From NCBI RefSeq assembly GCF_029960815.1, contig NZ_JASBRE010000014.1, positions 86,154 to 150,153 on the forward strand: a DNA stretch of 64,000 nt, written 5' to 3'. This document shows, in pieces, positions 33,454 to 41,819 of the stretch. Position numbers and translations under genes: made by a program. The stretch's first letter is position 1; each line of letters starts with the position of its first letter. Origin of the DNA: Pseudomonas sp. AL03. GTDB lineage: Bacteria > Pseudomonadota > Gammaproteobacteria > Pseudomonadales > Pseudomonadaceae. The notes under the pieces are model-generated. The model worked only from the letters and a program-made list of their open reading frames with translations, had not been told where the DNA came from and did no database searches.

Positions 33454-33906
33454 ATGGCTGAGAACATCAAAGTGAACCCATGGTTAGCTGAGCATTACCG
33501 TGAAATTCTCGTCGGCGTAGGCGAGAACCCTGAGCGCGAAGGACTGCTGGGCACGCCCAAGCGCGCAGCTAAAGCGATGCGGTACCTATGCAATGGTAAG
33601 GCTCATGTGGCCTACCTTCCTACCGGACGAGTCTTGGGCCTGTCGAAGGTTGCGCGAGTGGTCGATATGTTCGCCCGACGCTTACAGATTCAGGAAAACC
33701 TGACGAAGCAGATTGCCGACGCCATCCAGCACATCACTGATGCCGCCGGCGTGGCGGTGGTCATTGAAGCAAAGCACATGTGCATGATGATGCGGGGCGT
33801 AGAGAAGCAAAATTCGGTGATGACCTCATCCGTGATGTTGGGCGCCTTTCACGAATCATCCACGACGCGTCAGGAGTTCCTGCAACTGATCGGGTGTCGC
33901 CATTAA
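33454..33906 (+). pseudogene. folE: GTP cyclohydrolase I lacking its zinc-site segment
   Basis: The frame is open, with LLGTPKRAAKAMRYLC at the N-terminal side and GKAHVAYLPTGRVLGLSKVA, RRLQIQENLTKQIADA and EAKHMCMMMRGVEKQNSVMT at the C-terminal side. Between RYLC and GKAHV, normal FolE has about 45 more residues including the CEHH zinc motif and catalytic histidines. They are missing with the frame kept, so the product cannot be an active cyclohydrolase. FolE normally starts tetrahydrofolate and pterin synthesis; a second chromosomal copy would be expected elsewhere. Confidence 0.8.
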
Positions 33907-33946
33907 CGCCCAGACGGCAATCGTGCTTTTTCTGCGGGAGAGGCAA

Positions 33947-34657
33947 ATGAACAATTCCTTCACGATGAATTCGCTTGGCGATAGCTACCGTGCCTTGGTG
34001 ATCGGCGCCAGCGGAGGACTCGGCGGGGCTTTTTGTGATTGGCTAAATGCAGACCCACGCTGTGCGGGCGTTCGTGAACTGGCGCGCAAAAGTGTTCCAA
34101 GTCTGGATCTAGAAGAGCCCTATAGTATTGCCAGAGCCGCCCTCGAATTAGCGGCCGAAGCACCCTACCAGTTGATTGTGCATGCCGCTGGCATGCTCCA
34201 TCGCAACGAAATCAAGCCTGAAAAAAGTTATTCCACGATTGAAGCGGATGCGTTTCAGACGGTATTCCAAGTCAACACGCTCGGGCCTGCTCTTGTGTTG
34301 CGTCACTTCCTGCCCTTGCTTGATCCACGAGGCGCGATGGCGATGCTCTCCGCCAAGGTCGGCAGTATCGGCGATAACCGGCTGGGCGGATGGTATGCCT
34401 ATCGCGCCTCCAAGGCAGCGTTGAACATGCTGATTAAAACGGCGGCAATCGAACTGGCGCGCACCCGTCCTCAGACCCGTCTGCTGAGCCTTCATCCCGG
34501 CACTGTTATTTCAGGCCTGTCACAGCCCTTTCGGGGTGCCTCTACGGCGAGGCCCGCAAGCCTTGCTGCCCGAGAATTGTTGTCACTGATTGACCGCTTA
34601 GCGCCTGCCGACAGCGGCAATTTCTTTGCTTACAACGGAGAACGCCTACCCTGGTAG
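33947..34657 (+). CDS. Short-chain dehydrogenase/reductase (C-factor-like)
   Basis: 236 residues from the ATG at 33947 (GGGAGAGG ribosome-binding site). NAD(P)-binding motif VIGASGGLGGAF near residue 20; the catalytic Ser-Tyr-Lys triad is visible in MLSAKVGSIGDNRLGGWYAYRASKAAL (S near 148, YRASK). Located in the light-response cluster between folE and the DUF6482 gene, as in other Pseudomonas. Intact. Substrate unknown. Confidence 0.85.
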   Translation: MNNSFTMNSLGDSYRALVIGASGGLGGAFCDWLNADPRCAGVRELARKSVPSLDLEEPYSIARAALELAAEAPYQLIVHAAGMLHRNEIKPEKSYSTIEADAFQTVFQVNTLGPALVLRHFLPLLDPRGAMAMLSAKVGSIGDNRLGGWYAYRASKAALNMLIKTAAIELARTRPQTRLLSLHPGTVISGLSQPFRGASTARPASLAARELLSLIDRLAPADSGNFFAYNGERLPW

Positions 34658-34671
34658 GCAAGGAGTGCACA

Positions 34672-34977
34672 TTGAATCTGCAAGCGTTGATCGAACAAGC
34701 CTCAAAGGGCGAAATCCGTGAGCTGGAGCTGCTGTCACTGGAGGGCGGGTTTTATCTAGCGCGAGTCAGGCTAGACCGCGGCCAGTTCACCCTTCTGGAC
34801 GATACAGCGAAGCCTATGCACCTGCGCTCCATCAATCACCTGCGCGAATTATTGAAGCTTGTCCCGCCCTTTCCCTGCGTGCTTGTGCAGCAGTGCGTCC
34901 ACGACGAGATGTGCGGCTCACGTGAGGGGCCCATCGAGTCGTTGCGCATTCCTTTCTCATTGACTACACCTTGGTGA
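34672..34977 (+). CDS. DUF6482-family small protein
   Basis: 101 residues, TTG start at 34672 with AAGGAG 6 bp upstream. MNLQALIEQASKGEIRELEL ... CVLVQQCVHDEMCG matches DUF6482 proteins, which are common in Pseudomonas and of unknown function. 14 bp after the SDR gene and 25 bp before the photolyase-like gene, so one operon. Confidence 0.75.
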   Translation: MNLQALIEQASKGEIRELELLSLEGGFYLARVRLDRGQFTLLDDTAKPMHLRSINHLRELLKLVPPFPCVLVQQCVHDEMCGSREGPIESLRIPFSLTTPW

Positions 34978-35002
34978 GTTGCATTATTTCGGATACTGTC
35001 GA

Positions 35003-36541
35003 ATGAATAAGATTCACCGGCTATGCCTCGTCCTGGGCGACCAGTTATCGTTTGACCTCGCCTCATTGCAGGACCTGGATGCTGAGCGCGATACGGTGTT
35101 GCTGGTCGAGGTGATGGAGGAAGCCAGCCATGTGCCCCATCATCCGCAAAAGATCGCGCTGATCTTCAGTGCCATGCGTCATTTCGCCAAGGCGTTGCAG
35201 CAGCGCGGCGTCCGCGTGCAGTACGTAACTCTTGATGATCCGCAAAATACCGGTTCGGTACCGGGCGAGTTGCAGCGCTGGGACGCGTTGCTGCGACCGG
35301 ATGAGCTGCACCTGACCGAGTGCGGTGACTGGCGTCTAGAGCAGTCGATCAACGATTGCGGCTTAGCGTTGCAGTGGCATGCCGATACTCGATTTCTGTG
35401 CAGCCGCGCCGAATTTTCCGCCTGGGCCGAGGGCAAAAAACAGCTGCGCATGGAGTTTTTCTACCGTGAAATGCGCCGCAGGGGTGGACTGTTGCTCAAC
35501 GGCGACGGCAGTCCGGTCGGAGGCGCCTGGAACTTTGATGCGGACAACCGCAAGGCGTTGCCAAAAGGCGTGAAAGCCCCCTACCCGGCGCGTTTTTCTG
35601 CGGACTCGATTACTCAGGAAGTGATTGCGCTAGTGCGGGAACGTTTCGCCAGCCACTACGGCTCCCTGGATACGTTCGACTATCCGGTGACCCACGCCGA
35701 TGCCCAGGAGCTGTGGGAATATTTTCTGAATTTTGGCCTGGCTGGGTTCGGCGATTACCAGGATGCAATGGCCAGCGACGAACCCTTCCTGTTTCATGCC
35801 CGCATCAGCGCGGCGCTCAATATCGGTCTGCTCGATGTCCGTCAGCTGTGCAGCGATGTGGAATCTGCCTATTGGTCGGGCAGTATCGCGTTGAACGCCG
35901 CTGAGGGCTTTATCCGTCAACTGATCGGCTGGCGGGAATACGTCCGTGGTGTCTACTGGCTCAAAATGCCCGACTACGCCGACGGCAATGCGTTCGGGAA
36001 CAGCAGGCCTCTGCCGGAGTTTTACTGGACCGGCAAAACGCAAATGAACTGTATGCGCCAGGCAATCGGTCAAAGCCTGGAACATGCCTACGCTCATCAC
36101 ATCCAACGGCTGATGGTCACCGGAAACTTTGCCTTGCTCGCCGGCATCGCCCCGAGCCAGATTTGTGAGTGGTATCTGGCGATTTACATGGATGCCTTCG
36201 ACTGGGTCGAGCTGCCCAATACGCTGGGTATGGTCATGCACGCCGATGGTGGTTACCTGGGTTCCAAGCCCTACTGCGCCAGCGGCCAATACATCAAGCG
36301 CATGTCGGATTACTGCCGTGGCTGTGCGTACAAGGTGACTGAAAGCACCACCGACAACGCCTGCCCTTTCAATGCGCTCTATTGGCATTTCCTGATGCGC
36401 CACAGCGATCTCCTGCGCAGGAATCAACGCATGGGCATGATTTACAAAAACCTCGACCGCATGCCCGAATCCAAGCAGCAAGCACTCTGGCAACGTGGCC
36501 AGATCCTGCTCGCCAAACTGGATGCCGCGGAGTCGCTATAA
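35003..36541 (+). CDS. Fe-S cryptochrome/photolyase (CryB/PhrB-like)
   Basis: 512 residues. The N-terminal alpha/beta domain starts LCLVLGDQLSFDLASLQDLD; the C-terminal FAD domain has WREYVRGVYWLKMPDYADGN, MVTGNFALLAGIAPSQICEW and GMVMHADGGYLGSKPYCASG. Four cysteines (PYCASG, DYCRGC, ACPFN) are placed as the [4Fe-4S] ligands of Agrobacterium PhrB and Rhodobacter CryB, a (6-4) photolyase/cryptochrome class. Repairs UV damage or senses blue light. The start is the ATG at 35003; the ribosome-binding site is weak. The light-response context supports it. Confidence 0.88.
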   Translation: MNKIHRLCLVLGDQLSFDLASLQDLDAERDTVLLVEVMEEASHVPHHPQKIALIFSAMRHFAKALQQRGVRVQYVTLDDPQNTGSVPGELQRWDALLRPDELHLTECGDWRLEQSINDCGLALQWHADTRFLCSRAEFSAWAEGKKQLRMEFFYREMRRRGGLLLNGDGSPVGGAWNFDADNRKALPKGVKAPYPARFSADSITQEVIALVRERFASHYGSLDTFDYPVTHADAQELWEYFLNFGLAGFGDYQDAMASDEPFLFHARISAALNIGLLDVRQLCSDVESAYWSGSIALNAAEGFIRQLIGWREYVRGVYWLKMPDYADGNAFGNSRPLPEFYWTGKTQMNCMRQAIGQSLEHAYAHHIQRLMVTGNFALLAGIAPSQICEWYLAIYMDAFDWVELPNTLGMVMHADGGYLGSKPYCASGQYIKRMSDYCRGCAYKVTESTTDNACPFNALYWHFLMRHSDLLRRNQRMGMIYKNLDRMPESKQQALWQRGQILLAKLDAAESL

Positions 36542-36885
36542 GTGAACCGCGATCGAGGAGGACCGACAGCCTAACGGGCCAAGCCTCGCTCGGCTGGTCA
36601 GGACAGCGGATGCTGATGTGTGAAAGCCAAAGCCTAGCGTTGAGCAGCTCTATCCCGACAGGCCAAGAGGCTGCATGGTTCGCTTGCTCATAGATGAAAT
36701 GCCTCACTTCGATTTTTTCCATAGGCGAGATTACCTACTTCAGATTCACCCTAACTACAATATAACTCCAAATCTGGCTCGACATTTTCGTTGAGTCCTG
36801 CTGAGTTGATACACATCAATGCCTGCCAGGAAATTATAAGCGCCGAGCATGGCGCTCGGCTCACCGGCATCATCTAAAAAGTATT
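36542..36885. other. Gene-poor stretch after the photolyase gene
   Basis: I see no supported gene here. A minus-strand frame of 73 codons (36755-36976) overlaps the small ORF at 36886 in another frame and has no ribosome-binding site. AT-rich sequence follows the photolyase stop. Confidence 0.5.
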
Positions 36886-37059
36886 TCAAAGCGCGCGGGC
36901 AGCAGACGTTACTCCAAGCGCAGGCATGTCCAATTGCAAACCTGAATTTTGAGGGGTAATTTTGTCGCTTATCCATATCATCACGCGCTTACGCTTTCGC
37001 CTAGCGTGCATAGCCTTCTTGCCCACTTCACTGTTGGAAAACTCCTCAAACTTTCTCAT
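36886..37059 (-). CDS. Possible 57-residue basic protein
   Basis: MRKFEEFSNSEVGKKAMHAR, then a KRKRVMIW basic stretch and QNSGLQLDMPALGVTSAARA. The ATG at 37059 has a well placed AGAGG 6-7 bp upstream. No family recognised. It neighbours a recombinase fragment, so it may be a relic of a mobile element. Confidence is limited by its short length. Confidence 0.35.
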   Translation of the reverse strand: MRKFEEFSNSEVGKKAMHARRKRKRVMIWISDKITPQNSGLQLDMPALGVTSAARAL

Positions 37060-37101
37060 GGGCATCCTCTAGATTAAATTCAGTGCACGAGGGTGAAATG
37101 C

Positions 37102-37387
37102 TCATCGCTGGGGCAATCTTGCCGACGGCGGCATCAACTCCAACAGCTTGATCCCGATACTTCGCCGTATCTTCAAGCAGGCCGCTGTCCCGGCAGACCT
37201 GTACAGCAGCCACTCCATGCGTCGAGGGTTTGCAACCTGGGCCTCATCCAATGGCTGGGACATCAAATCTTTGATGAGTTACGTAGGCTGGAAAGACGTA
37301 AAGTCTGCCTTGCGTTACGTGGACGCTGGAGCATCGTTCGCGGGACTCGCCGTTCGAGCCCCGACATCCCAGGTAGAGAGCTTGTAG
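37102..37387 (+). pseudogene. Tyrosine recombinase (integrase) C-terminal fragment
   Basis: About 95 codons: RWGNLADGGINSNSLIPILR, then YSSHSMRRGFATWAS (the catalytic H-x-x-R box) and MSYVGWKDVKSALRYVD (the final box with the nucleophilic Tyr), ending QVESL. The N-terminal half is absent; a TGA precedes it in frame. The remains of another integrated element. The stretch 37388-37584 holds nothing recognisable. Confidence 0.75.
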
Positions 37388-37584
37388 CCGGGGTTACGAC
37401 AACCCTGCTGCTTCGGCACCTGCCGCCAGGAAGGTGTTCACGCTGCCTTCGTGCAGTGCCACCTCGCCGAGTCACCCCCAGCGGCTAATGCGCCGGAACA
37501 GCCACTCACATAGACGCCCCCTTTATAGGATGGGCTTCGGGAGCGTTATTCCAGCCCCAAGCATTAGCGGGGCGACCGCTGGTC

Positions 37585-38133
37585 TCAACGCAACAACCAG
37601 CGTGACAAAAGGCGTGTCGTCAAGGGCATCAACCAATAGACCATATTGAAGGACACTAATCCTGCAACCGCAACCTTGAATAACCAAATCGGTAGGTGTA
37701 GATCAGAAAGTTCAAGTAACACCGCCAAAAAGCCCGGCATAAAAACTGACAATGGCAAGACTACCGACCAAGACAGTAGCCATTGCTTCCAGCGTGCAAC
37801 CGTGGCCCGTCCTTGCATCGGCTCAAACCAGAATTTCGAATCATCGTCGGCGCGATGGTAATCCTGCCGCAGCCAGGGCAACGACTCACGCAGCAATGCC
37901 TGGCGCACTTCAGATCCCAGCCACGCCAAGACGTGGCCCTTGCTGGTAAAACGCAGGATTATTGCGTATCGCAGCTGCGATCCTACGGGTTTTACGACAT
38001 CAGTAGCTAAATAACCAGGGAACTGCTGATGGGCATCGATGGCTTTGTTCATCCATTGCTCATACAAGGCCTGATGCTGCGGATTGACCTCATGCACAAT
38101 CACACTGACGCCAATGTCGGCGTCAATGCTCAT
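37585..38133 (-). CDS. ABM-domain protein with two membrane segments
   Basis: 182 residues. The N-terminal 95 residues form an antibiotic biosynthesis monooxygenase fold (VSVIVHEVNPQHQALYEQWM, FPGYLATDVVKPVG); residues about 115-170 form two membrane segments (VVLPLSVFMPGFLAVLLELS, LFKVAVAGLVSFNMVYWLMP). It overlaps the upstream catalase gene by 4 bp. ABM proteins may bind heme or quinones; the role here is unknown. Confidence 0.8.
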   Translation of the reverse strand: MSIDADIGVSVIVHEVNPQHQALYEQWMNKAIDAHQQFPGYLATDVVKPVGSQLRYAIILRFTSKGHVLAWLGSEVRQALLRESLPWLRQDYHRADDDSKFWFEPMQGRATVARWKQWLLSWSVVLPLSVFMPGFLAVLLELSDLHLPIWLFKVAVAGLVSFNMVYWLMPLTTRLLSRWLLR

Positions 38134-39167
38134 TGTTGTTGCCTCCTGAGCATCGCCCGCTGGTAGATACCTTGACGTGCGAGAATCATTGGATCGTGAC
38201 TTGGCTTAATGCCGTCGAGCAAGCGTCCGGGGCTGAAGGCAAGCCGCTGCTGGGCGAGTTGTTGTTCCTCTGCCGAAACAAGAGCGTCGAGGGTCAACAT
38301 CCCCAGTTCGACTTCCTGATGGTTGCGCGACCAAGGAATCGAACCGTCTTCGATGGCATCTCCTGGGGCTGCCAGTTGCACCATCAATCGCAACTTCACC
38401 GCTCCCTTGGTCAATCGTGCGCCGATTTCGTCCTGCAAGTAATCGGCAGGCATCGAGGCGGCTTGCTCGTCGCTCAACACAGGTTCTGGCAGCAACGGTT
38501 CAATGCGATAGCGACCGACATGGTCTTCACTCTGACGGTTGCTGAACACTAGGGCGTTGACGCCAAAGTATTCAGCACTAACGTAGCTGCTCGGTGCTAG
38601 CTTGGGCGTCTCAAGAAAATGCTGTGCCCTTGGATGGGTGACCAGAAATGCTTGCAGTGGCAAAGGATCGGGCGGTGTGGCGACGTTGGCAGCAATGCCT
38701 CGCAAAAAGCTTAGGAAGTCTTCGGGGGTGGCCACCGGAAAGCCATTGAACGAGTGCGCCACTATATCCGTGGACTCACCGTCCGGTAGCGTAAAACGAA
38801 CGGCCAGACCATGGGGACTGGCCATCGGGTCACCGTCCTCGGTGGCAGGCACACCACTGAAGTTGGAGAACCTCAGCAATACGGGTACTGGCTGTCCCTG
38901 GAAATGAGCTGCTCGAGTAAGCGCCGGCGCCGCTTCAGAGGCGGTAAAGGTGCCACGTAACAACACGCCCTTGGCATGCGTTACGCGAAACCCAGGATGA
39001 TGCCCGAAGGTCGCATAGAGAGCGTCAAGCAACGCGTCGTAAAGTTTGTCCTGGGACATGGAGGTGTTTCTCATGGGAGAAGAATTATCTTCTTTGGCGG
39101 CGAAGGCAGAGGACGCTGTCAGCGTCCCTGCCAACAGCGCGCCTGCCATTAGTCGGGGCAGTCGCAT
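38130..39167 (-). CDS. Periplasmic catalase-family peroxidase (SrpA-like)
   Basis: 345 residues with signal peptide (LMAGALLAGTLTASSAFAAK). Catalase features are HAKGVLLRGTFTASEAAP (distal His), VLLRFSNFSG, HGLAVRFTLPDG and HSFNGFPVATPEDFLSFLR. It is shorter than classical catalases (about 480 residues), as in SrpA-type peroxidases. It overlaps the ABM gene and follows the ene-reductase gene by 6 bp in one leftward cluster. Confidence 0.85.
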   Translation of the reverse strand: MRLPRLMAGALLAGTLTASSAFAAKEDNSSPMRNTSMSQDKLYDALLDALYATFGHHPGFRVTHAKGVLLRGTFTASEAAPALTRAAHFQGQPVPVLLRFSNFSGVPATEDGDPMASPHGLAVRFTLPDGESTDIVAHSFNGFPVATPEDFLSFLRGIAANVATPPDPLPLQAFLVTHPRAQHFLETPKLAPSSYVSAEYFGVNALVFSNRQSEDHVGRYRIEPLLPEPVLSDEQAASMPADYLQDEIGARLTKGAVKLRLMVQLAAPGDAIEDGSIPWSRNHQEVELGMLTLDALVSAEEQQLAQQRLAFSPGRLLDGIKPSHDPMILARQGIYQRAMLRRQQQ

Positions 39168-39173
39168 CGGGGA

Positions 39174-40289
39174 TCAGCTCTGAGCCGCAAAGGATGGATA
39201 GTCCGTGTAACCCCGGGCGTCGCCACCGTAAAAGGTGCTGCCATCAGGCTCCGCTAACTCGGCGTTGAGCGCGAACCGCTGCGGCAGGTCGGGATTGGCG
39301 ATGAAGGGTTTGCCGAACGCCACGGCATCGGCAAGTCCTTGCGCGACGATGTGTTGCGCGTCGGCCTGCTGATAGCCGCCGCATACGAAGATCGCACCGC
39401 TGAACGCCGAGCGCAGTTGCGCGCGAAACCCTGAGGGATAATCCACACCGGGCCACTCGGACAAATGCAGGTAAGCGATGCGCCGCTGACTGAGAGACTC
39501 GGCGAGGTACAAAGTAATGTCCTGAGCTTCGACGCTGAAGTCCATATCGTTGACGCTGGGTGGGCACCATGGCGAAAGGCGGATGCCGACCCGATCCGCG
39601 CCAATCGCAGCCGAGACCGCGTCCACCACTTCCACGACAAAACGTGCACGGTTCTCCAGCGAGCCACCGTAGCGGTCAGTGCGCTCGTTGGTGGTAACGG
39701 AGAGAAATTGCTCCAGCAAAAAACCGTTGGCGCCTTGCAGTTCAACCAGATCAAAGCCTGCAGCGCGGGCCCACAGTGCGGCCTGGACAAACTCCTGCAC
39801 GACCGCCGCGATCCCCTCTTCGCTTAACGCCTCTGGTATGTCGCAATCGACCATACTCGGCATACCTTCATCGTCGAAGGCGAAAATCTTGGCCTGTGCA
39901 CGAATTGCTGAAGGCGCCAGAGGCGACTGCCCCTGGGGCAAGACCGAGTGATGGGAAATGCGGCCGACATGCCACAGCTGGGCGGCGATCAGACCTCCGT
40001 TGGCATGAACCTCGTCAGTCACCTGCCTCCAGCCAGCTTGCTGGGCCTCGGTATAGATCCCGGGTGTGTAAGCGTAGCCTTTGGCGCTGGGAGAAATCGG
40101 CATGCCTTCGCTGATCAGCAGCCCTGAACCTGCGCGCTGTCCATAGTATCGGGCGTTGAGTGCTGTGGGGATATCACCGGGCTGGGCAGAGCGCGAACGA
40201 GTCATCGGAGCCATCAGCACGCGGTTGGCCAGGGTGAATGGGCCGACATTTAAAGGATCTAGTAAGGTTTTTGTACGATTCATGAACAT
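39174..40289 (-). CDS. Old-yellow-enzyme family ene-reductase
   Basis: 371 residues. FMN-binding and catalytic marks: PLNVGPFTLANRVLMAPMTR, ISHHSVLPQG-type His-His substrate site (LWHVGRISHHSVLPQGQSP), LVELQGANGFLLEQFLSVTT and YGGSLENRARFVVE. It reduces activated C=C bonds with NAD(P)H (NemA/XenB-type). The start is placed at 40289; an ATG at 40283 is equally possible. It lies 53 bp after the aldehyde dehydrogenase gene. Confidence 0.9.
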   Translation of the reverse strand: MFMNRTKTLLDPLNVGPFTLANRVLMAPMTRSRSAQPGDIPTALNARYYGQRAGSGLLISEGMPISPSAKGYAYTPGIYTEAQQAGWRQVTDEVHANGGLIAAQLWHVGRISHHSVLPQGQSPLAPSAIRAQAKIFAFDDEGMPSMVDCDIPEALSEEGIAAVVQEFVQAALWARAAGFDLVELQGANGFLLEQFLSVTTNERTDRYGGSLENRARFVVEVVDAVSAAIGADRVGIRLSPWCPPSVNDMDFSVEAQDITLYLAESLSQRRIAYLHLSEWPGVDYPSGFRAQLRSAFSGAIFVCGGYQQADAQHIVAQGLADAVAFGKPFIANPDLPQRFALNAELAEPDGSTFYGGDARGYTDYPSFAAQS

Positions 40290-40342
40290 GATTCTCTGTA
40301 CAGTCGCCTACGCACCAACGCGCGCAGGCGAACTGATTGGAT

Positions 40343-41800
40343 TTAAGCTTGGCGCAGGCCAGGATTGAGGGCGATATGTTTGTATTCGACAAAGTCATCC
40401 ATGGCAGCTACGCCGTTGAGGCGTCCCTGGCCCGACTGTTTAAAACCACCTTCCTCAAACTCGTCGTAGACCACCGCCCAGTCGTTGACCCATACAGTGC
40501 CAACCTCCAGTTCACGGGCCACCCGCAGAGAACGGTCGACATCGCGAGTCCACACGCCAGCCGCCAGGCCGAACTCACTGTTGTTAGCCAGCTCGATCGC
40601 CTCGGCTTCGCTATCGAACACCTGTAGGGTCAGTACCGGGCCGAACGTCTCGCGCTGGACAATCGACATATTAGGGTCAGTGACGCGCAGCAAGGTCGGG
40701 CGATAGAAAGCGCCCTTGGCCAATGGCCCCTCGGTGATTGGTCCGCCGCGAACGATGATTTGAGCGCCGTCGGTGATCGCGTCCTCCACCACTTGGTTGA
40801 CCCGCTGCACGTTAGGTTTATCTATCAACGGCCCCATTTCGCTGGCGGGATCCGCAGCCGGCCCCACGCGCACGGCTTCCAACCGCGCGGCCAAGCGCTC
40901 CGTCAGCGCCGTGGCAATATCCCGTTGCACCAGCAGCCGCGACCCCGTCATGCAGAACTGACCAGCGAATACCGTCAGGGCTTTCACCAGGGTGGGCACT
41001 GCGGCATCGAGGTCGGCGTCGTTAAACACCAGCATTGGCGTTTTCCCACCCAGTTCCAAGCCAAAGCGCTTGAGGTGCTGTGCACCCGCAGCGGAAATCG
41101 CCCGACCGGTGCTTGTGCTACCGGTGAAACTGATCACCGGAACCTTGGGCGACTCCACCAGATGTATGGAACCGGTCGCACCCAGCTCACTGAACAGATT
41201 GATGACGCCACGAGGCAGCGACACCGCCTCACTCATGATCCGTGCTACCAGGCAGTTGGTCTGGGCCGTTTGCCCGGGCATTTTGATCACTGTGGTGCAA
41301 CCGGCAGCCAGGGCAGGTGCCAGGGAGCGAATCATCAGTACCACTGGCGAGTTCCACGGTACGATGATGCCCGCTACGCCTACTGCTTGACGGATCACCA
41401 AGGAAATTTTGCCAGGCTTTGGCTCGGCCGCACGGCCGTATTCGGCGCGAGCAAGAGCAGCGTAGTAGCGCAGTTTGGAGGGCACCATAGTGACCTCAAA
41501 CTCGGCTTCGGGTCTGATCTTTCCGTTTTCCAGCGCCAGGGTGTCGATCAACTCATCTGCGTTGCGCTCGAAAGCATCCGCCAACTCCAGCAATACCTTG
41601 GCGCGCAAGTTACGATCGTCTTTCCAAGGCGTTTCAGCGAACGACCGTTGTGCCGCCTTAATTGCCTGTTGCGCTTCGTTTAAGCCGCCTTCGGCGTATT
41701 GACCAATCAGCTCATAGGTCGCTGGGTCGATGGAGTCTTTGTAAACACCGGAGTCCAGCCATTGGCCGTCGATCCAGTTTAAAGCTGGAGTGCTGTTCAT
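40343..41800 (-). CDS. NAD(P)-dependent aldehyde dehydrogenase
   Basis: 485 residues. Typical ALDH marks: catalytic Glu in LELGGKTPMLVFNDADLD, nucleophile Cys in FAGQFCMTGSRLLVQRD, cofactor site ISFTGSTSTGRAI and NSEFGLAAGVWTRD. The start at 41800 is supported by RBS-like GGAATC. Next to two GMC oxidoreductase genes, suggesting alcohol to aldehyde to acid oxidation. Substrate not clear. Confidence 0.9.
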   Translation of the reverse strand: MNSTPALNWIDGQWLDSGVYKDSIDPATYELIGQYAEGGLNEAQQAIKAAQRSFAETPWKDDRNLRAKVLLELADAFERNADELIDTLALENGKIRPEAEFEVTMVPSKLRYYAALARAEYGRAAEPKPGKISLVIRQAVGVAGIIVPWNSPVVLMIRSLAPALAAGCTTVIKMPGQTAQTNCLVARIMSEAVSLPRGVINLFSELGATGSIHLVESPKVPVISFTGSTSTGRAISAAGAQHLKRFGLELGGKTPMLVFNDADLDAAVPTLVKALTVFAGQFCMTGSRLLVQRDIATALTERLAARLEAVRVGPAADPASEMGPLIDKPNVQRVNQVVEDAITDGAQIIVRGGPITEGPLAKGAFYRPTLLRVTDPNMSIVQRETFGPVLTLQVFDSEAEAIELANNSEFGLAAGVWTRDVDRSLRVARELEVGTVWVNDWAVVYDEFEEGGFKQSGQGRLNGVAAMDDFVEYKHIALNPGLRQA

Positions 41801-41819
41801 AGAGGTAGATTCCTGAGAA

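Noticed and set aside
40760..41683. Plus-strand frame of 307 codons
   Set aside because: Antisense to the aldehyde dehydrogenase gene.
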